Made by a program: the position numbers and the translations under genes
From: Streptomyces sp. NRRL F-4489
GTDB taxonomy: Bacteria; Actinomycetota; Actinomycetes; Streptomycetales; Streptomycetaceae
Direction of reading: 5' to 3'
DNA length: 7,506 nucleotides
NCBI RefSeq assembly: GCF_001509485.1
Contig: NZ_LLZI01000082.1
Span: 1-7,506, forward strand
Shown here: positions 1-5,979 of the stretch, one piece after another
Layout of the letters: every line of letters begins with the position of its first letter
Position numbering within the stretch: the first letter of the stretch is position 1
Notes under the pieces: generated by a model
The model's input: only the letters and a program-made list of their open reading frames with translations
Database searches by the model: none
What the model was told of the DNA's origin: nothing

Positions 1-977
1 GGTGGGGTGTGGGGGGCCTGCGGGGCAGGGTGGGGTGAGGGGGTGGCGGGGGCCGCTGGGGCCGGTGCTGCGGCCGGTGCCGCGGCCGGGGGCTCGGCGG
101 CCTGCTCGGCGGCCGGGGAGGGAATCGTTCCGCCCGGTGCCGCGCCGTTCCCGGCGGGCGGCAGGACGGTGCCGTGGGCAGGCGTCGCCACCGGCCGCTG
201 CACCAGCGGCGCGGGCGCCCACGGCCCCGGCTCACCGTACGGGGGCGTCCCGTACGGATCCTCGGGGTGCAGCGGCTGCGGCCGGGGGGCGGGGGCTGCG
301 GCCTCGGTGGGCGCGGTGGCCGGGACGGGCGCGGTGGACTCGTCAGCCGGGGTGGGCATGGCGACCTCGCCGGCCGGGGCGGCGGCCGCTTCGGACGGCC
401 GTTCCGCAGGCGCGTCCGCGCGCACCTGACCGAGCGTCACCGTCGCGGCTTCCCCGCCCCGCGCGCCCTCCGCCGGCGCACCCGCGCCAACCGGCCGCAC
501 GACCGTACGCGGATCAACGGCACCCGGCGCAGACTGCGACTCGTTCTGCAAGGGCTGCGACTCGGCGGACGACAAGGCCAACTCCCCCTCAACTCCTGGG
601 AGTTCACCGCGCCCGGAGGCCAAGGCGTCCGCTACGGGACGGCTCCCGCCACCCTCTCCGCCGCAACCGTCCGCCACAGGCCCATGCCCCACGGAACCGT
701 TCGCCACGGCCGCACTCTCAGCAGACCCATCCGCCACAGACCCATCCGCCACAGATGCATCCGCCGCAGACCCACCCGCCACAGACCCGTCCGCCTCCGG
801 CCCCCCGCCCCCTACCGCTCGCGGCGGGCCGACGAGCCAGTCGCCCGAGGCGTCCGGGGCGGGCGCGTCGGTCCGCGGGCCCCGGTGCGCGGCGCCGGCG
901 GGCTGCCCGGGCCCGGGAGCCTGCTCCGGGCGGCTCCACCACTTCAGCTTGGGCCCGGCGGCCTTGGCGTCGTCCAT
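1..977 (-). CDS. htrA: N-terminal part of probable HtrA/DegP-type serine protease (partial)
   Basis: The frame is open from ATG at 977 to the left edge (325 codons, no stop), so only the N-terminus is visible. GGGGAG lies 3 bases before the ATG. The visible part is low-complexity and probably disordered: [19 protein letters not shown], then Ala/Gly/Ser/Pro-rich sequence with VADGS-type repeats (about residues 62-105) and a Pro/Ala-rich stretch containing [16 protein letters not shown] (residues 238-253). No membrane segment, protease triad or PDZ domain lies inside the window, so function is inferred. Third in line after an ECF sigma factor and its RseA-type anti-sigma, it sits where mycobacteria carry htrA (Rv1223), and Streptomyces HtrA proteins have long proline-rich cytoplasmic N-termini before one membrane helix. 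Such proteases degrade misfolded or regulatory proteins outside the membrane. Another Pro/Ala-rich envelope protein is possible. The reading frame is secure; the product name is moderately secure. Confidence 0.68.
   Translation of the reverse strand, partial: MDDAKAAGPKLKWWSRPEQAPGPGQPAGAAHRGPRTDAPAPDASGDWLVGPPRAVGGGGPEADGSVAGGSAADASVADGSVADGSAESAAVANGSVGHGPVADGCGGEGGGSRPVADALASGRGELPGVEGELALSSAESQPLQNESQSAPGAVDPRTVVRPVGAGAPAEGARGGEAATVTLGQVRADAPAERPSEAAAAPAGEVAMPTPADESTAPVPATAPTEAAAPAPRPQPLHPEDPYGTPPYGEPGPWAPAPLVQRPVATPAHGTVLPPAGNGAAPGGTIPSPAAEQAAEPPAAAPAAAPAPAAPATPSPHPAPQAPHTP
661..795. repeat. 15-bp tandem repeat array coding for VADGS-like units
   Basis: Five consecutive 15-base units are clear at 721-735, 736-750, 751-765, 766-780 and 781-795, with plus-strand consensus ACAGACCCATCCGCC. 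Units differ by one to three bases. More degenerate units continue in the same register from 661 to 720. Because 15 is a multiple of three, the array stays in frame and encodes pentapeptides of the type V-A-D-G-S in the minus-strand protein. It probably expands and contracts by slippage without breaking the gene. Confidence 0.85.
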
Positions 978-1054
978 CTTCTCCCCAACACTTCGCCCGC
1001 GGCCGTTGCGCGGGCCACCACACCGGGCCCGTCCGGCGACAGGCCCGCGCGGTA

Positions 1055-1075
1055 CGCGCCCCGGGCAGGGGCGCG
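1055..1075. other. Hairpin in the rseA-htrA gap
   Basis: An 8-base perfect inverted repeat, CGCGCCCC at 1055-1062 and GGGGCGCG at 1068-1075, has a 5-base loop. It lies within the 149-base untranslated gap (978-1126) between the anti-sigma stop and the protease start. No T-run follows on either strand. It could attenuate or stabilise the operon transcript, or be a chance product of high G+C. Nothing else convincing was seen in the gap; a GGAAC at about 1102-1098 on the minus strand has no matching -10. Confidence 0.3.
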
Positions 1076-1126
1076 CCGCCCGAGAAGGGATTCAACCAGT
1101 TCCGGGCGGCGGTGCGCAGGGGCCGG

Positions 1127-2098
1127 TCAGCGCGGGGCGGAAGCGGGCCCTCCACTCGCGGCCGGGGAGCCCAGCAGCGGCCGCATGGGCTCCAGCGGCG
1201 GCATCGGGGGCGAGGTGCGGTGGACCGGAACGTTGCCGCTCGCGGCCGTCAACGGGGAGAAGCGGTACGCGGCCGCCGGCCCCGTGGCGGCTATCAGGGG
1301 CGAGAGGCCGAAGCGGCCGGGCAGCGGGCTGAAGGCCGGCACCGCGTCCGAGGGCCGGGCCTCGTCCGGCGCGAAGAGCGACATGGGGCTGGGCGCGGGG
1401 GCGCCCGTCGGGTCGCCGGCGGTCGGCCAGGCCCCGGGACGCGGCTCACGCGTGATCGGCATCTCCCCGCCCGCGAGCCCGAAGGCCCCGGCCGCGGAGT
1501 TGGCGCCGAGCGGGGTGACGGCCGGACCGCTGCCCTCGGCACGCGGTGCGGGGGCGTCCACGGCCGCCTCCAGCGGCAGCGCGCCGCCGAGCGCGAACGC
1601 CGCCAGCGAGACCGCGCCGGCCGCCGCGAACGCGAACCGGCGCCGCTGCGGGGCACCGCGCTCGGCCTCCGCGGCCCGCACGCCGCGCCGCGGCTGCCCG
1701 GGGACGCCGACCAGGGCGCGGGCGAGGTGCTGCTCGGGCGGGACGTAGCCGAAACCGCCGCCGCGGCCGAACTCGCCGCCGTCGAACTCGGCGCGGCCGA
1801 AACCGCCGCCGCGCCCGAAGGCGCCCTCGCCGAGCCGGCTGCCGGGACCGCCGGACTCGCCGCCGGGCAGCTGCTGGAGGCGCGCCAGCAGCCCCTCGGA
1901 GGGCCCGGGGGACAGCGCTTGCGCGAACACGCTCTTCAGCCGACGCTGCGCATCGGCCTCCGCCTTGCACTTTCCGCAGGTCGCCAGGTGCGCCAGCACC
2001 CGCTCCCGTGCGTCGTGCCCCAGTTCACCATCGACCAGGGCCGCGAGGCGGTCGCCGAGATGCTGCTCGGCGGGGGACGGACCGCCGGTGAGGCTCAC
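1127..2098 (-). CDS. rseA: Membrane-anchored zinc-finger anti-sigma factor, RseA type
   Basis: This 323-residue protein should hold the neighbouring ECF sigma factor inactive at the membrane. It begins with a ZAS domain carrying His37-x3-Cys41-x2-Cys44 ([11 protein letters not shown]), the zinc motif of redox/stress-responsive anti-sigma factors. A Gly/Phe/Arg linker (about 80-120) follows, then a basic stretch (QRRR, 151-154) and one hydrophobic helix (about 155-176). The remaining roughly 145 residues are Pro/Ala/Ser-rich and by the positive-inside rule lie outside the membrane. The start is GTG at 2098, with AGGGAGGT 9 bases upstream; its GTGA overlaps the sigma factor stop, implying translational coupling and balanced stoichiometry. 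Mycobacterial RseA is recalled as about 154 residues, so this is roughly twice as long. Position and motif make the anti-sigma call strong; what releases the sigma factor is not visible. Confidence 0.88.
   Translation of the reverse strand: MSLTGGPSPAEQHLGDRLAALVDGELGHDARERVLAHLATCGKCKAEADAQRRLKSVFAQALSPGPSEGLLARLQQLPGGESGGPGSRLGEGAFGRGGGFGRAEFDGGEFGRGGGFGYVPPEQHLARALVGVPGQPRRGVRAAEAERGAPQRRRFAFAAAGAVSLAAFALGGALPLEAAVDAPAPRAEGSGPAVTPLGANSAAGAFGLAGGEMPITREPRPGAWPTAGDPTGAPAPSPMSLFAPDEARPSDAVPAFSPLPGRFGLSPLIAATGPAAAYRFSPLTAASGNVPVHRTSPPMPPLEPMRPLLGSPAASGGPASAPR
1749..1819. repeat. 23-bp direct repeat encoding FGRGGGFG in the anti-sigma linker
   Basis: Copies at 1749-1771 and 1797-1819 match at 22 of 23 bases and are 48 bases (16 codons) apart, so both are read in the same frame. 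Each encodes FGRGGGFG, at residues 94-101 and 110-117 of the anti-sigma factor, between the zinc domain and the membrane helix. This looks like an internal duplication producing a flexible Gly/Phe/Arg linker. Confidence 0.8.
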
Positions 2099-2892
2099 GC
2101 GATTCCGACCTCCCTACTGGGCACCACGGACAGCGCACGCCGCTCCGCACGCTCTTCGGCCCGCGCCTCGGGCGAGCGGTGCTTGAGCGCCTTGCGCAGA
2201 TGCGACCGGCCCCGGTGGATCCGGCTGCGCACCGTGCCGAGCTTGACGCCGAGCGTCGCGGCGATCTCCTCGTACGACAGGCCCTCGATGTCGCAGAGCA
2301 CCACGGCGGCCCGGAACTCCGGCGCGAGGGTGTCCAGCGCGTGCTGCACATCGGCGTCGAAGTGGGTGTCGTCGAACTGCTGCTGCGGGGCGGGCTCCCG
2401 GCTGGGGAGCTTCTCCGCGGCGTCGTCGCCGAGCGCGTCGAAGCGGATGCGCTGGCGGCGGCGGACCATGTCCAGGAAGAGATTGGTCGTGATGCGGTGC
2501 AGCCAGCCCTCGAACGTGCCGGGGGTGTACGACGACAGCGAGCGGAAGACGCGGACGAACACCTCCTGCGTGAGGTCCTCGGCGTCGTGCTGATTGCCGG
2601 TGAGGCGGTAGGCGAGGCGGTAGACCCGTGCACTGTGGGTGCTGACGATCTCCTCCCAGCTCGGAGGGGTCCACGCCGGCGCGTCCGCGTCTGCGGCGAA
2701 GGTCGCGGTCGGCGCGTCGGAGGCGGGGGCCCCTCCCTTGGCCTTGGGGCCGTACGGGCGGAAGCGGTCAGCGGTGTTGGTCACGGATTTCGGCCCGGCG
2801 AACGACCTTCGCAAGCGCCTGCGCACTCGGTCACCCGCCGCAGCCGCACCTCCCCTGGTGGCTCTGGTGGTGTCCAGTAGGGCCCCTACCAT
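2095..2892 (-). CDS. sigE: ECF RNA polymerase sigma factor, mycobacterial SigE type
   Basis: An extracytoplasmic-function sigma factor that directs RNA polymerase to envelope-stress promoters. With the ATG at 2892 it has 265 residues. Region sigma-2 covers about 80-148, with [17 protein letters not shown] (2.2) and [17 protein letters not shown] (2.3/2.4). A Gln/Asp-rich linker follows, then sigma-4 at about 182-238 with [20 protein letters not shown] (helix-turn-helix) and [12 protein letters not shown]. The ATG has AGGTGG upstream and gives a length like M. tuberculosis SigE (about 257). The frame stays open upstream, and a GTG at 2994 preceded by GGGGGGA would add 34 residues. The stop overlaps the anti-sigma GTG. 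An ECF-type promoter lies upstream at 3032-3057. The name follows Rv1221 synteny; this is not the gene called sigE in the S. coelicolor cse operon. Confidence 0.93.
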   Translation of the reverse strand: MVGALLDTTRATRGGAAAAGDRVRRRLRRSFAGPKSVTNTADRFRPYGPKAKGGAPASDAPTATFAADADAPAWTPPSWEEIVSTHSARVYRLAYRLTGNQHDAEDLTQEVFVRVFRSLSSYTPGTFEGWLHRITTNLFLDMVRRRQRIRFDALGDDAAEKLPSREPAPQQQFDDTHFDADVQHALDTLAPEFRAAVVLCDIEGLSYEEIAATLGVKLGTVRSRIHRGRSHLRKALKHRSPEARAEERAERRALSVVPSREVGIA

Positions 2893-3031
2893 ATCCACCT
2901 CGCCCGTTAGCTCCGGATAAGCAGTTTTGACCAGCATTTGGTGCGGCTTCTCTTCCGGCCGCGCCTCCGGCACGGTCTCTTGCGTGGTATCCACCGGTCC
3001 ATCCCCCCGTCTCTCCCCTCTGTCCTCTCCT

Positions 3032-3057
3032 AACGTCCGGTCCCATCTGCGGGTTCC
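3032..3057 (-). promoter_or_regulatory. Predicted ECF-type promoter for the sigE operon (autoregulation)
   Basis: On the minus strand GGAAC (3057-3053) is followed by a 17-base spacer and CGTT (3035-3032). GGAAC with N16-18 and CGTT is the established consensus of mycobacterial SigE and related actinobacterial ECF sigma factors. Transcription would start near 3025, about 30 bases before the GTG at 2994 and about 130 before the ATG at 2892. The -35 sits in the short divergent spacer shared with the methyltransferase gene. The motif is directly visible; autoregulation is inferred. Confidence 0.7.
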
Positions 3058-3070
3058 CGCGCGCAGCGGA

Positions 3071-3114
3071 TACAGTCACGGTTGCGTCAACTACGGGGAC
3101 AGGAGAGGGCCATT
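3071..3114 (+). promoter_or_regulatory. Candidate -10 box and ribosome binding site for the O-methyltransferase
   Basis: TACAGT at 3071-3076 fits the TAnnnT pattern of a housekeeping -10 box, though no good -35 is seen. Transcription would begin close to the TTG at 3082. The best Shine-Dalgarno sequence, AGGAGAGG at 3101-3108, lies inside the annotated frame; its AGGAG core is 6 bases before an in-frame ATT at 3112. This decides between a leaderless TTG start and an ATT start. Confidence 0.4.
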
Positions 3115-3765
3115 ACCGGCAACCGGCAGACGAACTTGGCATTCGCCGAGGCGTACGGCGCCGGGACCATCGACGACGCCGCCCACGCCGCCCTGAGCTG
3201 GTCCCGCGACCGCGCGCTGGAGGCCGGGATCCGCCCGGTGACGGCCGCCGCCGGCGCGGCCCTGCGGATGCTCGCCGCCACCGCGGACGCCAAGGCGGTC
3301 GCCGAGATCGGCACCGGCACGGGCGTGTCCGGCATCTACCTCCTGCACGGCATGCGCCCGGACGGCGTGCTCACCACCGTGGACCTCGAACCGGAGCGCC
3401 AGGCGTTCGCCAAGCAGGCGTTCCGCGCCGCGGGCTTCGCCGGCAACCGCGCCCGCTTCATCCCCGGACGGGCCCTGGACGTCCTGCCCCGCCTCGCGGA
3501 CGGCGGCTACGACCTGGTCTTCTGCGACGGCGATCTGCTGGAGTACCTGGAGTACTTCGCTGAATCGTTGCGGCTGCTGCGCCCCGGCGGCCTGGTCTGC
3601 TTCCAGGGCGTCTTCGCCGACGGCCGGACGGTGGACTCCGCGGAGCAGCCGGCGGAGGTGCTGCGGGTGCGCGAGCTGCTGCGCGCCATACGGGAGAGCA
3701 GCGCGCTGGCACCGGCCCTGCTGCCGGTCGGCGACGGCCTCCTCTGCGCGGTCAAGCGCGGCTGA
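3082..3765 (+). CDS. SAM-dependent O-methyltransferase, Rv1220c-like
   Basis: A class I S-adenosylmethionine-dependent methyltransferase of 227 residues if started at TTG 3082. Motif I is AVAEIGTGTGVSG (residues 73-84), the acidic ribose-binding end of strand 2 is TTVDLEPE (98-105), and YDLVFCDGD (143-151) corresponds to the metal-binding IDAD segment of catechol-O-methyltransferase-like enzymes; LRLLRPGG (163-170) precedes strand 5. The acceptor is unknown. It diverges from the ECF sigma gene just as Rv1220c diverges from sigE in mycobacteria, and the two promoters lie in one short spacer. No ATG occurs before Met63, inside the fold, so initiation must use a rare codon: TTG 3082 (no good ribosome site) or ATT 3112 (good site, 217 residues, starting ITGNRQTN). 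The C-terminus PVGDGLLCAVKRG is typical of the family. Confidence 0.88.
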   Translation: MRQLRGQERAITGNRQTNLAFAEAYGAGTIDDAAHAALSWSRDRALEAGIRPVTAAAGAALRMLAATADAKAVAEIGTGTGVSGIYLLHGMRPDGVLTTVDLEPERQAFAKQAFRAAGFAGNRARFIPGRALDVLPRLADGGYDLVFCDGDLLEYLEYFAESLRLLRPGGLVCFQGVFADGRTVDSAEQPAEVLRVRELLRAIRESSALAPALLPVGDGLLCAVKRG

Positions 3766-3865
3766 GCCCGTAGCGGCGGGGCGCGGCCAGGCTCCGTACC
3801 GCCCTGGGTGCGCCGTCCACCCGGACCCTCGCCCTCCGGCAGCTGCCCCGACAAGCGCGCGAAAA

Positions 3866-3917
3866 CGGCCCCGGCACGCGGCGCGCCGTTTTACTGGCGT
3901 GCCGCGTGCCGGGGCCG
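3866..3917. terminator. Bidirectional hairpin terminator between convergent genes
   Basis: Arms at 3866-3887 and 3896-3917 pair over 22 positions with a single G-T mismatch (a G-U pair in plus-strand RNA) around the 8-base loop GTTTTACT. On the minus strand the stem is followed by TTTTC, so it terminates the DUF3117 transcript in the classical way. On the plus strand there is no U-run, which is common in Streptomyces, and it can terminate the methyltransferase transcript. The rest of 3766-3982 holds nothing recognisable. Confidence 0.85.
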
Positions 3918-3982
3918 GGGTGTCCGGCTGGAGGTACCGGGGCCGAGGCGCCCGGAAAACCGCAGCGGTGTCTCCGCCCTCG

Positions 3983-4150
3983 TCAGACGGTGACCTTCTC
4001 CAGAGCCTCACCCAGGGCCTTGGCCTCGTCGGGGGTCAACTCGACGACGAGCCGACCGCCGCCTTCGAGCGGAACGCGCATGACGATGCCCCGCCCCTCC
4101 TTGGTCACCTCGAGCGGGCCGTCGCCCGTCCGCGGCTTCATGGCCGCCAT
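3983..4150 (-). CDS. Small conserved protein, DUF3117 family
   Basis: This 55-residue protein is a near-perfect example of a small family found across Actinobacteria. It begins MAAMKPRTGDGPLEVTKEGR, continues with a hydrophobic strand IVMRVPLEGGGRLVVEL (about 22-38), and ends with a helix TPDEAKALGEALEKV (about 39-53). There is no signal peptide, membrane segment or metal motif. The first ATG at 4150 is chosen because AGGAAGGGG lies about 7 bases upstream; the ATG at codon 4 has no site of its own. The M. tuberculosis counterpart is Rv1211, next to tagA, a linkage retained here with one gene between. Function is unknown. A GATAAT promoter lies 90 bases upstream, and a strong hairpin follows the stop. 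Confidence 0.93.
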   Translation of the reverse strand: MAAMKPRTGDGPLEVTKEGRGIVMRVPLEGGGRLVVELTPDEAKALGEALEKVTV

Positions 4151-4239
4151 GCTCGTTCCCCTTCCTGAAACCAGCTCATCTCAGCCGACGGCCTTCATTA
4201 GGCGCGTGTCACCGGCGTCGAACACATTGCTTCCAGGCC

Positions 4240-4269
4240 ATTATCCCGCATCGAACGACCCGATGACCA
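4240..4269 (-). promoter_or_regulatory. Candidate housekeeping promoter for the DUF3117 gene
   Basis: On the minus strand TGGTCA (4269-4264, four of six matches to TTGACA) is separated by 18 bases from GATAAT (4245-4240, five of six matches to TATAAT). Transcription would start near 4233, leaving a leader of about 83 bases. This is one of the most AT-rich patches in the window, consistent with a real -10. Confidence 0.5.
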
Positions 4270-4374
4270 ACATCAGGGGGCATCCCTTCGGACACGCGCT
4301 CCCGCAAACCCACCCAATTCGGCGATCGGCCTGCGATACTTCGCCACTCCCCGCCATCCGGCGCGCCCGCTTTC

Positions 4375-4390
4375 TTTGACGTACGTCACA
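4375..4390. promoter_or_regulatory. CRP-like palindromic operator upstream of the crotonase gene
   Basis: TTTGA-CGTACG-TCACA differs at one base from the CRP consensus TGTGA-N6-TCACA, and its core TGACGTACGTCA (4377-4388) is a perfect 12-base palindrome. TTGACG (4376-4381) could also be a -35 element for the plus-strand gene at 4476, though no good -10 follows. The site lies 85 bases before the crotonase start and 225 bases before the DUF3117 start, within a 325-base spacer (4151-4475) in which no further gene was seen. Streptomyces encode a Crp regulator; binding here is inferred. Confidence 0.45.
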
Positions 4391-4475
4391 TGCCGAGGGC
4401 GGATGATCTCCGGCATCCTGAGCGCTGGCTGCCGCTTTCCCGGCAGTACAGAGCCGCGACGGAGGGGACTCCACT

Positions 4476-5276
4476 ATGGCCGACACCGTGCTCTACGACG
4501 TGACCGACGGACTGGCGACGGTCACCCTCAACCGCCCCGACGCGATGAACGCGATGAACACCGAGGCGAAGGAGGCGCTGCGGGACGTCCTGCGCGAGGC
4601 CGCCGCCGACCCGGCCGTACGGGCGGTGCTGCTGACCGCGACCGGCCGGGCGTTCTGCGTCGGGCAGGACCTCAAGGAGCACATCGGCCTGCTGGCCGAG
4701 GACCGGGAGACCGGCGCGGGGCGCACCATGACCACCGTGCGGGAGCACTACAACCCCATCGTCACCGCGCTCACGGAGATGCCGAAGCCGGTGGTGGCCG
4801 GGGTGAACGGGGTCGCGGCCGGGGCCGGCGCGGGTTTCGCGCTGGCCGCCGACTACCGGGTCGTCGCCGACACCGCGTCGTTCAACACCTCGTTCGCGGG
4901 TGTGGCGCTGACCGCGGACTCCGGGGTCTCCTGGACGCTGCCGCGGCTGATCGGCCACGGCCGCGCCGCCGACCTGCTGCTCTTCCCGCGCTCCCTCAGC
5001 GCCCAGGAGGCGTACGAGCTGGGCATCGCCAACAAGGTCGTACCGGCCGGGGAGCTGGCCGCGGAGGCGGCCGCGGTGGCCCGCCGGCTGGCCGAGGGGC
5101 CGACCGCCGCGTACGCCGCGATCAAGGAGTCGCTGGCCTACGGGGCCGGCCACTCGCTCGCCGAGACCCTGGCCAAGGAGGACGAGCTCCAGGTGCGCGC
5201 CGGCGCGTCGGAGGACCACCACCGCGCGGTCGACGCCTTCGTCAAGAAGGAGAAGCCGGTCTTCCTGGGGCGGTGA
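4476..5276 (+). CDS. Enoyl-CoA hydratase/isomerase (crotonase) family, PaaG-like
   Basis: A 266-residue crotonase acting on acyl-CoA thioesters. The ATG at 4476 follows GGAGGGG by 8 bases. The oxyanion-hole segments are AFCVGQDL (59-66) and NGVAAGAGAGFALAADYRVV (111-130). The hydratase glutamate equivalent to rat Glu144 is replaced by Gly120, while an acidic residue, Asp148 in TADSGVSWTLPRLIG, sits where Glu164 would be. E. coli PaaG, the ring-1,2-epoxyphenylacetyl-CoA isomerase, has the same pattern (GAGAT and PDCGGTWLLPR). It is therefore more likely an isomerase or another crotonase reaction than a hydratase. The C-terminus ending FVKKEKPVFLGR is the trimerisation helix end typical of the family. 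No other phenylacetate or fatty-acid genes are adjacent, so the substrate is unknown. A CRP-like site lies upstream; a G+C-rich hairpin region follows the stop. Confidence 0.93.
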   Translation: MADTVLYDVTDGLATVTLNRPDAMNAMNTEAKEALRDVLREAAADPAVRAVLLTATGRAFCVGQDLKEHIGLLAEDRETGAGRTMTTVREHYNPIVTALTEMPKPVVAGVNGVAAGAGAGFALAADYRVVADTASFNTSFAGVALTADSGVSWTLPRLIGHGRAADLLLFPRSLSAQEAYELGIANKVVPAGELAAEAAAVARRLAEGPTAAYAAIKESLAYGAGHSLAETLAKEDELQVRAGASEDHHRAVDAFVKKEKPVFLGR

Positions 5277-5293
5277 GGCGGGCGGGGCCGCCA

Positions 5294-5347
5294 CCCCGGC
5301 CCGGCGGGGCCACGGCGGCCGGGGCCCGGCGGGCGGCCGCCCCGGCC
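5294..5347. terminator. G+C-rich hairpin region between convergent genes (possible terminator)
   Basis: CCCCGGCC at 5294-5301 and again at 5340-5347 are both perfectly complementary to GGCCGGGG at 5317-5324, giving two mutually exclusive 8-base stems. The crotonase gene ends at 5276 and the glycosylase gene at 5368 from the other side, so a terminator is expected here. No T-run is present, and in such G+C-rich sequence short inverted repeats arise easily. Confidence 0.4.
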
Positions 5348-5367
5348 CGCTGGCCTGCCGCCGCTGG

Positions 5368-5979
5368 TCAGCCGGCCGCTGCCGCCGCCTCCACCTCCGC
5401 CCGCACATGGCAGTCCGCGAGGTGGTCGTTGACCAGCCCGCACGCCTGCATCAGCGCGTACGCCGTGGTCGGGCCGACGAACCGGAAGCCGCGCTTCTTC
5501 AGCTCCTTGGCGAGCGCGGTGGACTCCGGCGTCACCGGCTGCACCTCGCCGTACGTGCGCGGCACCGGGCGGCCGGCCCGGGCCGGGGCATAGGACCAGA
5601 TCAGGGCGTCCAGCTCGCCGGGGGCCAGCTCGGCGGCGACCCGGGCGTTGGCCAGCGTCGCGGTGATCTTGGCGCGGTTGCGGATGATGCCCGGGTCGGC
5701 GAGCAGGCGCGCCGCGTCCTCCTCGGTGAACCGCGCCACCTCGGCTATCCGGAAGCCGGCGAACGCGGCCCGGAAGCCCTCCCGGCGCCGCAGGATGGTG
5801 ATCCAGGACAGCCCGGACTGGAACGCCTCCAGGCTCATCCGCTCGAAGAGCGCGTCGTCGCCGTGGACCGGCCGGCCCCACTCGGTGTCGTGGTACGCCC
5901 GATAGTCCGCCATCTGCTCGGACTCCATCCCCCACGGGCAGCGCGGGACCCCGTCCGGAGCCGTCACCACACCCTTCAT
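5368..5979 (-). CDS. tag: DNA-3-methyladenine glycosylase I
   Basis: A 203-residue base-excision repair enzyme that removes 3-methyladenine from alkylated DNA. Zinc ligands of the TagI family are present: Cys14 (RCPWG), His30 (YRAYHDTEWG), and His186 and Cys190 (CGLVNDHLADC). The helix-hairpin family core LEAFQSGLSWITILRRRE (50-67) contains Glu51, equivalent to E. coli Glu38 in the base pocket, and KKRGFRFVGPTTAYALMQA (161-179) matches the C-terminal core closely. Spacing of Cys14 to His30 is three residues longer than in E. coli. The open frame extends far upstream, but ATG 5979 is chosen: homology starts just after it, GGGAGGG lies about 7 bases before it, and it overlaps the stop of the upstream gene as ATGA. 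It is thus co-translated with the DivIVA-domain protein, an arrangement also seen in mycobacteria (Rv1209-tagA). Confidence 0.95.
   Translation of the reverse strand: MKGVVTAPDGVPRCPWGMESEQMADYRAYHDTEWGRPVHGDDALFERMSLEAFQSGLSWITILRRREGFRAAFAGFRIAEVARFTEEDAARLLADPGIIRNRAKITATLANARVAAELAPGELDALIWSYAPARAGRPVPRTYGEVQPVTPESTALAKELKKRGFRFVGPTTAYALMQACGLVNDHLADCHVRAEVEAAAAAG

Noticed and set aside
721..795. Short regular repeats considered as a CRISPR array
   Set aside because: Units are contiguous 15-mers without spacers and lie in frame within a coding region.
718..1155. Minus-strand frame with Cys/Gly/Trp repeats (VCGGWVCGG)
   Set aside because: The repeats are the 15-bp array read in the wrong frame; the frame offset that opens at ATG 977 gives the protein consistent with its neighbours and a ribosome site.
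174..1748. Plus-strand 524-codon open frame
   Set aside because: Antisense to the protease N-terminus and anti-sigma gene; low-complexity Arg/Pro-rich translation and no recognisable motif.
2..2593. Very long plus-strand open frame (863 codons)
   Set aside because: It is antisense to the protease, anti-sigma and sigma genes, is dominated by Arg/Pro/Ala without domains, and is the usual product of high third-position G+C on the opposite strand.
3091..4011. Minus-strand 306-codon open frame over the methyltransferase
   Set aside because: Antisense to a clear methyltransferase and crosses the bidirectional terminator; no homology visible.
4241..4486. Minus-strand 81-codon frame in the DUF3117-crotonase spacer
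   Set aside because: It covers the predicted promoter, the CRP-like site and the crotonase ribosome site, has no good ribosome site itself, and no recognisable content.
4386..5408. Minus-strand 340-codon open frame
   Set aside because: Antisense to the crotonase, whose motifs, start and ribosome site are clear.
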